Assembly: GCA_040285825.1 (NCBI GenBank)
Contig: JAUPSS010000001.1
Coordinates: 3,977,681 to 4,041,680, forward strand
Reading direction: 5' to 3'
DNA: 64,000 bases
Origin: Eukaryota sp. TZLM1-RC
Taxonomy: Eukaryota > Metamonada: BaSk clade
Positions 34,088 to 43,487 of the stretch are shown in pieces. Made by a program: the position numbers and the translations under genes. Positions within the stretch are counted from its first letter, which is position 1; each line of letters opens with the position of its first letter. The notes below the pieces were generated by a model. That model was given only the letters and a program-made list of their open reading frames with translations. It had not been told where the DNA came from and ran no database searches.

Positions 34088-35899
34088 ATGACCGATATCT
34101 CAAATCTCAGTCTTCCTGAGCGCATGGCTCTTATTGCCAAGGAACGTCAGCGGAAACTTGAAGATGCTGTACGTAAACGAGAAGAAGAAGAACTCAACGC
34201 CTCCACATGTTCTTTCCGTCCCCAAATCAACAAACAGTCCAAAGCAATTGATCGTGCTCTCCCTCTAGTTGACTACTTTCAAAACTGGATCAGTGACAGA
34301 GACCTCAAACTTACCAGTAAACGTAACGAATCCGAAGCAGCTTCCCCTGCCTCTCCTGCTACTAATCCAAGATCAGCCAAACTAGCCGAGAAATGGAGGA
34401 CTCGTGATCGTTCCCCCTCCCCTCCTCCCGAAGAACCCTCCTTCCAACCAAAGATCAATCCCAAGTCGGCCTCGCTTCAGAATGATGTTCCTCTTCCTGA
34501 ACGACTCAGCTCTGTCGCAGAAGAACGTCGCTCCCGGCTGGAAGAACTACGAAGGCAAAAACTACTGGAAGAAGAAGAAGAGCTTAAAAAGTCCCTTTCT
34601 CCTGATATTTCTCTTCTCAATCGTGTCAGAGGCTCAAACATTGAAGATGATCTTTATGTACGAGATAAAGAAGCACAAGAACGTCGTCTTTTAAAACTAA
34701 CCCAGCAACTCCACGAAGAACAAGCCCAGTATAAGCCAAAGATTAACCAACGTTCAAGACAGCTGGCGTCTAACCGTAACCCAGCTTCCAAGTCTAGTTC
34801 ACGTAACACCAGTCCAGGTGAGAAAGTTATGAATCCTGATGACGACCCTGATTTAACTTTTACCCCGAAAATTAACCCTACCTCATCAAAAATTGCGTCT
34901 GGGGCTACTCCAAAAGGAACACCAAGAACTTTGTACCTGTACAAGAAAAAGTCTGAAATTGAGCGGAGCAGGGAATCTTTAGCTTCTAGCTTAGCTGATA
35001 GGGAGACTGTAGGATGTACTTTTTCGCCCAGGATTACTAAAAAAGCCAAGAAAGCATCATCTTCTACTCCTTCTTTTCAGACGGAAGGTAGCATTGTTTC
35101 TAGAACCGAAGCATGGAAGAAAAAGAGGGAGCAAAGGGTTAAGAATGAAAAGGAACGACTCTTGGAGGAAGAACTAAAGGAATGTACGTTTACCCCCAAG
35201 AGACCTCAATCTAAGGTCCAACCACCCAAAAAAGCTTCTTTGGATCAGTATTATGGCGTTTCGAGTTTTGTACAGCGACAACAAAAAGCTAGACAATTAC
35301 GAGATGAGCAAGATCCTAATAAGTTAGTCTCTAATGGATCGAAATGGAATGGTTCCTTGACCAAGCCTCAGCCGTTTAGGTTTAATAATAGAGATCGCAA
35401 TAATGAAAGCAACAACAAGCCTACTACGCCTGTCTCTAATGCTTTTGTTGTGTTAGATGATGTTGATCCTATGCAAGATGTCAATATCAATGAATGGAAA
35501 GCAAGAAAGAAAGAGAAACATGAAGAAGAATCTGTTCAAGTGTCATTAACCGAAAAACCTTGGAGAACCGGAACTAATATCGATATTGTTGATTCTCCCA
35601 AGAGTGATCGTGTTAAGAGAAAATGTGGTTGCTGTACTACTGAGTTTTGTCAGGAAATGCCTGATTTGGATGATATTGATTTTACTGATACTCAAGGAAG
35701 ACATGCAGGCGAATTGGAATTTTATAAAAGATTACAGCAAAGTCGAATTAAACCTGAAGAACCAAAGACAACTTGGTCGCCTGAAGTCACTGTTCCAAAG
35801 GAGTTTAAGTTTAACCAAAGGCCTGCTTCTGGGCAGATTTCCTCTCTAGCAAGACCTTATTCTGATGGTGGTCGAAGTGTTTTGAATCTTGATGGGTAG
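34088..35899 (+). CDS. FxPxI-repeat, coiled-coil-rich protein of unknown function
   Basis: 603 residues, highly charged, with long Glu/Arg/Lys helices (residues 12-38, 135-170, 195-215, 340-365). A motif of the form [ST/Y]-F-x-P-[KRQ]-[IN] recurs at 42-48 (SFRPQIN), 118-124 (SFQPKIN), 215-220 (YKPKIN), 258-263 (TFTPKIN), 311-316 (TFSPRIT) and 367-372 (TFTPKR). Each sits before a Ser/Lys-rich stretch. Similar TFxPxIN repeats occur in many uncharacterised proteins of flagellated protists; the role is unknown to me. A Cys cluster (KCGCCTTEFC) lies near residue 515. No catalytic domain is seen. A link to flagella or microtubules is an inference from the repeat and the company of dynein and POC1. 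Confidence 0.75.
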   Translation: MTDISNLSLPERMALIAKERQRKLEDAVRKREEEELNASTCSFRPQINKQSKAIDRALPLVDYFQNWISDRDLKLTSKRNESEAASPASPATNPRSAKLAEKWRTRDRSPSPPPEEPSFQPKINPKSASLQNDVPLPERLSSVAEERRSRLEELRRQKLLEEEEELKKSLSPDISLLNRVRGSNIEDDLYVRDKEAQERRLLKLTQQLHEEQAQYKPKINQRSRQLASNRNPASKSSSRNTSPGEKVMNPDDDPDLTFTPKINPTSSKIASGATPKGTPRTLYLYKKKSEIERSRESLASSLADRETVGCTFSPRITKKAKKASSSTPSFQTEGSIVSRTEAWKKKREQRVKNEKERLLEEELKECTFTPKRPQSKVQPPKKASLDQYYGVSSFVQRQQKARQLRDEQDPNKLVSNGSKWNGSLTKPQPFRFNNRDRNNESNNKPTTPVSNAFVVLDDVDPMQDVNINEWKARKKEKHEEESVQVSLTEKPWRTGTNIDIVDSPKSDRVKRKCGCCTTEFCQEMPDLDDIDFTDTQGRHAGELEFYKRLQQSRIKPEEPKTTWSPEVTVPKEFKFNQRPASGQISSLARPYSDGGRSVLNLDG

Positions 35900-36267
35900 T
35901 AAACGGAGTTTGTATTATATTGTTTGTTAGTTTGCCATTTTATTTTTATATAAAAAAATATTCACAGGATGTCTTTGGTGTTTTGTTGAGTTTAAACAAA
36001 CATTGACACACACGAAGAAAGGTATTTCGGTTTTATTTTGAAATGGTAAATTTCTAAATACAACATCGAGGTTTTCAAATAAATTTGTGTAGTTAGCAAT
36101 TCTGATTGGGGGAGAAAGTTTAAAAATTTGAAGTATTTATTTTCAAGCTAAGAAGTAATGTATTAAAAAAGAAAATTTCAGTTAAAATTTTCCAATTAAA
36201 CCTAAATTTAACAAAGTGTACAATACCGCCAAAAAGACTAAATTATATAAAAACTAGAGCAAAAAAA
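35900..36267. other. Convergent 3' spacer
   Basis: AT-rich; nothing recognised beyond poly(A)-signal-like AATAAA strings. Confidence 0.5.
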
Positions 36268-37109
36268 CTACACTAAAAGAACCGCATTAATACAACCCTG
36301 AGATAAAAGATTAAAAACAACATACATCTAGTTCTGGATTATTAGTAACTTGAGCAAACTTACCCCACACAACTTTTCCACTGGTGGTGACAAGGCCCAA
36401 CTCAGAAACATTTACTTCGATAATTGTACCCTTTGTCATTACACCAAGATTTGTAAAGGTAGAACTCGATGGGTTCTTCTTGACACCCAGTATATCTAAG
36501 CAAAAAGTGGTCTTGAGTTCTGGATGGGTAACGTGTGCTTTACGGAACCTCATAGCTGCTGGGCGAATAAAACGTTCATATTTTGGTGGTTTGCGAGTGA
36601 AACCATCACCTACAAAAGTAGCCTTGGTGACTAATCGTTTCCAGCTCTTTTTTTGACGTTTTCCTGTTCTAATGACCTTGAAGATTTCATCCTCTGGGAT
36701 AGCTCTGATTTTTGGTATCGGGACATCCCATTTACCAGCCTTTTCCTTCTTCTTCTGTTTAATCATGTTTGAAAGAACTTTTCCACGGGAAACATTCTCA
36801 CGATCAAGGAGATAAGCTGGTACAGCGCCATCAGGGACATTGTCATCAGTTGCGCGAGTAGTGTTTTTCTTTTCATGCATGTTGATCATTTTCTTCATTT
36901 GAGCCTTCTCCTTGAATCGCTGCTTGTTGAGGAGTTTAGCACGAAGACCATGAACAGATTTAGATTCCTTAGCTATACGGTGAGGTTCACGGGCTTCTCT
37001 CTTGCGTCTGAAGTGAACAGGAGAATCAAAGATCATACTGCCGCTCATGATAATCAAGACGACGACCATGGCGTTTGAGATGCAGTTCAATATGTTCATT
37101 CTGGGGCAT
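36268..37109 (-). CDS. NSA2: NSA2 60S ribosome biogenesis factor, 3 exons
   Basis: Exons 37109-37039, 37007-36326 and 36297-36268 join across introns of 31 and 28 nt into 260 residues, almost exactly the family length. It starts [17 protein letters not shown], continues through [39 protein letters not shown] and THPELKTTF, and ends [10 protein letters not shown], as in yeast Nsa2/human TINP1. NSA2 is a nucleolar factor needed for 27S pre-rRNA processing and 60S assembly. Both introns are forced by conservation: without them the protein loses its conserved first 22 residues and its conserved last nine. It is divergently arranged with POC1, with 104 nt between start codons. Confidence 0.96.
36298..36325 (-). 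other. 28-nt intron 2 of NSA2
   Basis: GTATGT donor, CTCAG acceptor, phase 0, placed only ten codons before the stop. Confidence 0.9.
37008..37038 (-). other. 31-nt intron 1 of NSA2
   Basis: GTATGA donor, TTCAG acceptor; restores [14 protein letters not shown]. Confidence 0.9.
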
Positions 37110-37213
37110 TTTGGAAGTACAATGAAAGGAGAATGATTTACCTCAACGTTTCTATTTCACTGGCCACCACTTACAATCCCAACATTCAATTGACATTATT
37201 GTGCTTTTAGCGG

Positions 37214-38467
37214 ATGTCTGAGCCCATCTCTCTCTTTAAATCAATACGAGGTCACCGCGGTACTGTCAATTCAGTTGCCTTTTCCTCTAATGGAACACAA
37301 ATTACTACCTCTTCAAACGACGAAACCGTCATGGTCTGGACCTTAACCCCTTCTTTTCGATCCTACCGGTGGACTGGGCATACTGACAAAGTTGTTGACG
37401 TCACTTTTCACCCAGACGGCGGCCACGTAGCCTCAGTATCACGTGATTCTACTGTACGCATCTGGAAAACCTGCGTTACTCCCGTTCCTCTTGTCATCTC
37501 TGGGCTTGCATCACCACTCCGTTGTGTAGCTTGGTCTTGTCATGGGGAACAGCTTGCAATTGCTGGTGATGATAAAACCATTCGCGTTTACTCAATCGAA
37601 TCACTGATCGCACCCACTAAAACTACCAAAACAAAAGAAATATCAGCTAGTTCAGCTGGCGTTCGTTTTTCCCATTCGTTCCAAGGCCACAACCACTGGG
37701 TCAACACCATTTGTTTCCAGCCTGGCGACTGTGCTCTTTTAGCTTCTGGTGGTGAGGATGGTCGTCTGTGTTTGTTTGATAAGAGAGTGGGTCCCAAACC
37801 TATTTATTCAAAGAAAGAATCTGGCGGTGCGATTTATTCCATGGATTATTCCCCTGATGGCAAGTTTATTGTTACGGGTTCCAAAGATGGTAAGGTTCGT
37901 TTATATGATTTAGAATCAACTCAATTAGTTGCACTCTTTGAGGGTCATAAAGGTCCTGTGAGGTCAGTATGTTTTGGTTTTGGATCCCTATCTTTTTTGA
38001 TTGCCTCTGCATCTGATGACACGTCATGCCGCGTTTGGTCTGTCACAGAAGGTTGTCTTTTGTACACACTATATGGCCATAATGCTCCTGTATCTGGGGT
38101 CGCTTTCTCTCAAGTAGAAGAACAAGACTCAATGTTACTTGCTACGAGTGGCGGAGACTCTGTTTTTCTTTGGAAAGTCAATATTGGTCTGGTCACTGAA
38201 GAATCTGCTTCAAGAGCAGCCGTTCCTGCTGTGGAGGACATTGATGAGGAAGTTGAGGAAGTTGAGGAAGAGGAAGAACCTCAAGTTTATGGTTTTGATC
38301 GTGATAATGTGGTGAGTCTGGGCACGGGTAAATTCGCAAAGACTTTGGAATCAATTCCTGATAATATAATGTATGCTCTAGAGTCTATTTCTGGCCAAAT
38401 TGATTTAATTCATAGGAGGCTTGATGTTTTGGATAATAGAATTTCTATTGTGGAGGATAAGCTTTAG
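37214..38467 (+). CDS. POC1: POC1 centriole/basal body WD40 protein
   Basis: 417 residues. Seven WD40 repeats cover about 8-325, each with a GH ... D ... (V/L)W pattern (for example GHTDKVVDVTFHPDGG, SRDSTVRIW). An acidic linker follows (EEVEEVEEEEE), then the C-terminal coiled coil characteristic of POC1 (DNIMYALESISGQIDLIHRR). POC1 stabilises centriolar and basal-body triplet microtubules and is confined to organisms that build cilia or flagella. Together with the axonemal dynein in this window it argues for a flagellated life stage. It is a single exon, divergent from NSA2 and probably sharing a short promoter region. Confidence 0.9.
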   Translation: MSEPISLFKSIRGHRGTVNSVAFSSNGTQITTSSNDETVMVWTLTPSFRSYRWTGHTDKVVDVTFHPDGGHVASVSRDSTVRIWKTCVTPVPLVISGLASPLRCVAWSCHGEQLAIAGDDKTIRVYSIESLIAPTKTTKTKEISASSAGVRFSHSFQGHNHWVNTICFQPGDCALLASGGEDGRLCLFDKRVGPKPIYSKKESGGAIYSMDYSPDGKFIVTGSKDGKVRLYDLESTQLVALFEGHKGPVRSVCFGFGSLSFLIASASDDTSCRVWSVTEGCLLYTLYGHNAPVSGVAFSQVEEQDSMLLATSGGDSVFLWKVNIGLVTEESASRAAVPAVEDIDEEVEEVEEEEEPQVYGFDRDNVVSLGTGKFAKTLESIPDNIMYALESISGQIDLIHRRLDVLDNRISIVEDKL

Positions 38468-38769
38468 GATTGGTTGAGAATGTATTTTATTGTGTATTTT
38501 TTTTGTAATTTTAAATTAATTTGATAAAATTGAGTTAAATCGGATTTAATGTTGGAGTTGCAATTTTGTTTGGATATAGTGCTTTTATTGTGGTTTGAAT
38601 ATCGTGTATCAATGAGCCTCTGCTGAAGGAAACACTGTCTCTGAATAATTTTTTCTGATGAAAGAGGTGATTTATATTGTGATTGGATTGATAATTCTCA
38701 GCTGTTGTTGACTTTGTCTCCTGTAATGTTGCACATGACACTTTGGTTCAAAGAAAAAAACTCAATCCT

Positions 38770-39099
38770 GTGAGTGATCTTGATTTAAAAGCAAAAAAAA
38801 CATAGAAAATATGATCAAGATATCGAAGAAGCTAATGCTGATAGAAATACACAGCTAGTTTTTATTGCTTTTCCATTTTCGATAAATGTAAGATTATCAG
38901 ATAAAGCAGAAATTTTTTTAAATGACTTCCAAAAAATGGTTCAAGAAAAAACAATGAAAAGATTTGATATTTTTTATGGCGTTCACGGATTCAATTTGCC
39001 ATTATTAATAGATTACCACGGTTTTTCAATCAAATAAGAGAAGCTTTAGCTAGACAGCAAGCACATCAAGATTTTGTAGAGGAAATCTTGGTTCAATGA
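38770..39099 (+). pseudogene. LINE-like endonuclease-tail relic
   Basis: Frames encode DLKAKK, stop, RKYDQDIEEANADRN, then VFIAFPFSINVRLS and FLNDFQKMVQ. These match in order RKRDKYAELLNDLNR, FVPFSFPIFGNIG and FLNDFDNLCR of the fragment at 21144-21830. Broken by a stop and a frameshift. Confidence 0.5.
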
Positions 39100-39274
39100 T
39101 AGTCGTCCCATTAGTTATGAATTAATTTAATTAAGTGTGCATGTTCAATAAATATCGAAAAATTGCTTTCAAAAAAACTAAACACAAAAATTAAAATTCT
39201 AAATCTTCATATCCCAAATCAGCCAACACAAAGTGTCTGGAAGTTTTTCCTTCATAAAAGCAACCAAGAGTTAA

Positions 39275-39539
39275 TCAAGTAGAAGACAATAACGGGACAA
39301 CACCTTTAAAAGTTGAAAATACAATTCTGCTCTGCCGAAACAGTTTGTTAAAAATTCTTCCTGTACGTTGTTTTACAATTTCGACAAAATCATCCAAAAA
39401 AAATGAAGAAAGTGGTCCAAGCGTACCATGTAAGGAAAAAGCAAATGGACAAAGGACATAGTGAGTGTGAGATTCAGCATTCAAGAAAACCAACTTAGCT
39501 TTATATTTATCAATTTTAGGATTTTCGGCAACAGACAGC
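39275..39539 (-). pseudogene. LINE-like endonuclease-tail relic, opposite orientation
   Basis: Minus-strand frame with SVAENPKIDKYKAKL, then VLCPFAFSLHGTLG, FFLDDFVEI and FRQSRIVF. It parallels AEVRKRDKY, FVPFSFPIFGNIG, FLNDFDNL and WKNRVIF of the 21144 fragment. 5' truncated. It is diverged from the plus-strand relic next to it, so this is a separate insertion. Confidence 0.5.
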
Positions 39540-39662
39540 GGATTCTTGTGTTATGACTGAGCTAATGGTATGAAAGAAATATAACACACATCAGTAATAG
39601 TAGTTTTTCTTTAGTGTGTTGAACGTTCAAAATTGATTGACAAGATCATTTATCTTTTTTCA

Positions 39663-42287
39663 ATGGTGAAGACCGTCTTTATAGCCGAGAAGCCTTCTGT
39701 CGCTCTTGCGTTATCACAGGCTCTTTCCAATGGTAACTTCTCTACCTCTAAAACTTCGTCTACTCCCATTCACAGCTTCACTCTTCACTACAATGGTAAG
39801 TCGCTCAACTGCCAGTCTTCTTCTGTCACAGGACATCTCTACAACCGTGATTTTCCTCCTTCCTTCAATAACCGTAGCAATGTCAATCCCATAGACCTGT
39901 ACTCTGCCCCTACTGTGCTTGTTCCAACCAACACCAAGCTCCTCTCTCATCTCACGAATCTCTGCAAAAATGCACAGATTCTCTACCTAGCATTAGATAA
40001 TGATGCAGAAGGGGAGAAAATCTGCATGGATGTACAAAATCTTGTTTCAAAGACCCTACCCTCTTCTTGTTCTCTCCTTCGTCTTCGTTTCTCATCCCTT
40101 CTTCGTTCCGATCTTCTCTCTGCTCTCAACAAGGCTTCTACAACAGACGTTCTGCTTGCTAAATCTGTGGACGCAAGACAAGAAATTGACCTTAAAGTAG
40201 GGGTCTCATTTACAAGATACCAGACTGATTTTCTTAAAGGAAAGTTTAATTTTGACAGTAATACCATTTCTTATGGTCCGGTCCAGACTCCAACCTTGGG
40301 ATTTGTGGTTGCCCAAGAAGATTTGATAAAGAAATTTGTGCCTGAACGTTATTATGAAATTGAATTTTCAACATCTGGGCTAAATTTTAGGTGTTCTAGA
40401 GGTGCTATTTATGATGAGCAATTGGCACACGTGATACGGTCATTAATCATACATAATGCGAACGGAAACTATCAAATCAAAAATGTGATTAAGAAAAAGG
40501 AGTCTAGAACTCGTCCACTGGCATTAAATACTGTCGAATTTTTAAAAAAATGCTCTCAATGTGGAATATCACCAGATTCGGCAATGCATCTAGCTGAGGA
40601 TCTCTATTTGGAATCTTGCATTACTTACCCCCGCACAGAATCTACAGCATACCAATCAAACTTTGAATTCAAAAGGATTCTTAATGAGGTCACGTCACAT
40701 TCTGTTTTAGGAAAGTTTGCTCAATCATTGGCTAATCAATCGCGTTTACAACCCAGAAAAGGAAAGGATGTTGGTGATCACTTGCCGATATCTCCACTAA
40801 GGTTACCTTCAAGAAATAGAAGTGCTCAACATTTAAAAGTTTTTGATATTGTTTTGTGTCACTTCTTGAGATGTTTAAGCGAGGATGCTGAGTTGTCAGT
40901 GGTGAAAATTTCAATCTCTATTGGTGATGAGCTTTTCGAGACGTCAACCCGAAAATTTGAAAAATTAGGTTTTTTAGCAATCAAATCTTCAAGTGTTGAA
41001 AATGAGGATCAGGAAGAGACCACTTCTAATTTTACCCAAAATTTTGTTAAGGGTGAGGTTGTTTCCCTCCAACCATCTAACATTTCTATTATTTCAGGCC
41101 AAACAGTTTCTCCATCTTTTCTGACCGAGTCGGCTCTTATTGACCTAATGGAACGTCATCATATAGGTACTGATGCAAGCATAGCTTCCCATCTGACAAA
41201 TATTGTAAATAGAGGTTACGTCACCGTTGATGGGCCACACAGGAAGTACGTGCCTACTGAACTGGGCAGATTACTTTACCACGCTTACCTTAAAATAGAT
41301 CCTGATCTTTGCCAAGCTAATGTTCGGGGAGAGATTCAGAGATCCGTGGAGCTGATTGCAGCAGGTAAAGCTGTTTTTGATGTTGTGCTGGAATACTCGC
41401 TACTGAATTTCAAACGAAAATTTGAATATTTTTCTGCAAATATTCAAATAATGGTTGATCTTTTTTCTTCTAAATTTGATACCGTAGCAGCTTCAGCCAA
41501 GCCTGTTTCTCGATGCGGGAACTGTTCGCGGTATTTAAAGCTGATTACAACAAACCCACCAAGATTATATTGTGCTTATTGTGAAGAAAACTTCTCTATA
41601 CCTTTTCTACAAAAGTCAAGAGAGTATGACGTGTCATCTGTGGAGAATATGATGTGTAGTGTGGATTCCTTTGGCCTTTGTGTGTCTAATTCAAGTGGTC
41701 GTAAGCTTTTGTTTTGTCCTAGATGCAGTCAAGCTAAGAATTTCACTGTTCAATGTGTTTTTTGTTGTTTTGAAGACTGTCCACATAGAATTCGTAAATT
41801 CTCTTTTGGAGAGTGCAAGGAAGGTTGTGGAGGGCATTTGTTTTTTGAATACTCAAACAAAATTTCCCTTTATTGTGGAAAATGTGACTTTAAATTAAAT
41901 TGTCCAGCAATCGCTAAATATGAACTGAAAGATCAAAAATGTGATTGTCAATCAAAATTGATTGATGTTTGGTTTAAAAAAGGGTTCACATTACCCGTAA
42001 AGTTTAGAGATGCTGGTTATTCCATTACAGAAATCAATACTCTTTGCTTGTGGTGTGATCCACTTTTACTCTCTCTATCGCACACATCATCCAAGCAACC
42101 TACCCCTGTCCACCATAGAGGTCGAGGTAGTCGAGGTGGAAGAGGTAGGGGAGGTCGAGGTCGAGGTCGAGGAAACAGTAGAGGTAGGGGAGGTGGAAGA
42201 GGCAGGGGAAGGAAGACTGATGATAGACTAAGTTCGGCACAGCAAGCCTATGTATACAAGGGACACGATGCATTTTTCCAGATTTAG
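39663..42287 (+). CDS. TOP3B: DNA topoisomerase 3-beta with RGG tail
   Basis: 874 residues from ATG 39663 (MVKTVFIAEKPSVALAL); an in-frame ATG at 39633 adds ten unconserved residues. A TOPRIM domain (DNDAEGEKI) is followed by the type IA core: SVDARQEIDLKVG, YGPVQTPTLGF, and the active-site ITYPRTES with the nucleophilic Tyr at residue 322. HHIGTDASI, four or more C-x2-C zinc motifs (from CGNCSRYLK) and a C-terminal run of RG/RGG repeats (about residues 820-855) complete it. Domain order and linkers match TOP3B, not TOP3A. TOP3B relaxes single-stranded DNA and RNA and works with the Tudor protein TDRD3 in mRNA-protein complexes. The RGG box is the RNA-binding part. Single exon, full length. 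Confidence 0.93.
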   Translation: MVKTVFIAEKPSVALALSQALSNGNFSTSKTSSTPIHSFTLHYNGKSLNCQSSSVTGHLYNRDFPPSFNNRSNVNPIDLYSAPTVLVPTNTKLLSHLTNLCKNAQILYLALDNDAEGEKICMDVQNLVSKTLPSSCSLLRLRFSSLLRSDLLSALNKASTTDVLLAKSVDARQEIDLKVGVSFTRYQTDFLKGKFNFDSNTISYGPVQTPTLGFVVAQEDLIKKFVPERYYEIEFSTSGLNFRCSRGAIYDEQLAHVIRSLIIHNANGNYQIKNVIKKKESRTRPLALNTVEFLKKCSQCGISPDSAMHLAEDLYLESCITYPRTESTAYQSNFEFKRILNEVTSHSVLGKFAQSLANQSRLQPRKGKDVGDHLPISPLRLPSRNRSAQHLKVFDIVLCHFLRCLSEDAELSVVKISISIGDELFETSTRKFEKLGFLAIKSSSVENEDQEETTSNFTQNFVKGEVVSLQPSNISIISGQTVSPSFLTESALIDLMERHHIGTDASIASHLTNIVNRGYVTVDGPHRKYVPTELGRLLYHAYLKIDPDLCQANVRGEIQRSVELIAAGKAVFDVVLEYSLLNFKRKFEYFSANIQIMVDLFSSKFDTVAASAKPVSRCGNCSRYLKLITTNPPRLYCAYCEENFSIPFLQKSREYDVSSVENMMCSVDSFGLCVSNSSGRKLLFCPRCSQAKNFTVQCVFCCFEDCPHRIRKFSFGECKEGCGGHLFFEYSNKISLYCGKCDFKLNCPAIAKYELKDQKCDCQSKLIDVWFKKGFTLPVKFRDAGYSITEINTLCLWCDPLLLSLSHTSSKQPTPVHHRGRGSRGGRGRGGRGRGRGNSRGRGGGRGRGRKTDDRLSSAQQAYVYKGHDAFFQI

Positions 42288-43487
42288 CTATTTTATTGTA
42301 TTTTAATCATTTTTTAATTAATTTTTTTTCAATTTATTTTTTTCCTTTCAGGCAGTTTTCCCAATATTTATTTGTTCGAGGTTCACATTCAGCTTTTTAA
42401 ACTTTTATTTATCTTTATTATTATGATTTCTAATTTTGTTTGCTGGTTAACTCTTTATAAATGTCTTTGTATGACACTTGTTCTTTGTATGTGAGAAAGA
42501 GGAAGGAAACAGAAATTTTATCAGCAGACGCAGAACGATGTCGAGATTCAAAAATGCATTGTGGAGAACCATTACTGTATTGTTAAAAGATTAACTAAAT
42601 GTTAAGAAAATGCATAAATATTCCATGAGCAATGATGACGTGATCCACTTTCCTAAAAGGGAAAATCACGTTTAGCCACAGCTAACTTAAATATTCCATG
42701 GTCAATGTCAAAATTGTATTAATTTTCAAAGTATCTTATCGTTCTTTTTTTGGTGCCACACTTGGGTAACCTTTTAAACTTCATGGTACACTGAATAATT
42801 TAGAGAACAAATTGTGTTGAGTTGTCAGCGCTTTTGTTCAAGTTCATTAATTGTTAAGTCTAAAGAGCAAAATTAAGCCTCTATTTTGAAGTTAAACGGG
42901 GGAATTCATATCAATCAACGTAATAGTCAGACGTCACCTTACGTCTGATCTATTTTATGGGTACAGTCCACGATTGAATTTTAGAATAAAACTTGTTATT
43001 TCAAAATGTGCTGAAGCTTGAATGTGTAGTAATATCTTAGAGGGCAGGTTTTCTTTCATGAACCAGTAATTAGAATTAACCATTACCTTGCATATGACGT
43101 TCCATGAAAGCAACAATGGAACCAATAGTTTCATTAGGATTTAACCAGATAAAAGAGTTGTATGAGCCATTGAGAGAACCAAAAAGGTGGATGCTAATTT
43201 TGTATATGATTCATGCTGACCCAAAAATTCAGTTTCTATTTACTATTGAAACCTACACTCTTATTTGGGTTCTTTTGGGCAATTAATCATCTATCAAGAA
43301 AGATGAGCATTATTTATGGAATGTATTACAGTTGGTATTCATAGGGAAAAGTGTTAGCCTTGGATAATATTTATAATAGTTTATTTATAGTTTATTAATA
43401 GTTATTGTATTATTGCGCCCATGCGCTTAAGTTAAGGGAAATTCTCATTCCCTTGTAATAAATCTAATTACATTTAAGGTATACTCA
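42288..43487. other. Spacer and probable 5' end of the Ty3 element
   Basis: No gene is recognised. Features seen: an 8-bp inverted repeat TCAGACGT/ACGTCTGA at about 42928-42949; a hairpin AAGGGAA/TTCCCTT at 43434-43454 followed by AATAAA, of the kind found near an LTR poly(A) region. An unassigned 60-codon frame lies at 43104-43286. No clear primer-binding site is visible and no second LTR exists in the window, so LTR borders cannot be set. Confidence 0.4.

Larger units (their letters stand above)
38468..39662. other. Spacer holding two LINE-like fragments
   Basis: 1.2 kb between POC1 and TOP3B. Contains a plus-strand and a minus-strand fragment of the endonuclease family described at 21144; otherwise no gene. 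Confidence 0.5.

Noticed and set aside
42928-42949. 8-bp inverted repeat as a MITE or CRISPR-like repeat
   Set aside because: Single occurrence, no target-site duplication, no array of repeats.
43352-43487. 136-nt TG...CA segment as a complete 5' LTR
   Set aside because: It abuts the gag ATG leaving no primer-binding site, and no second LTR is available for comparison.
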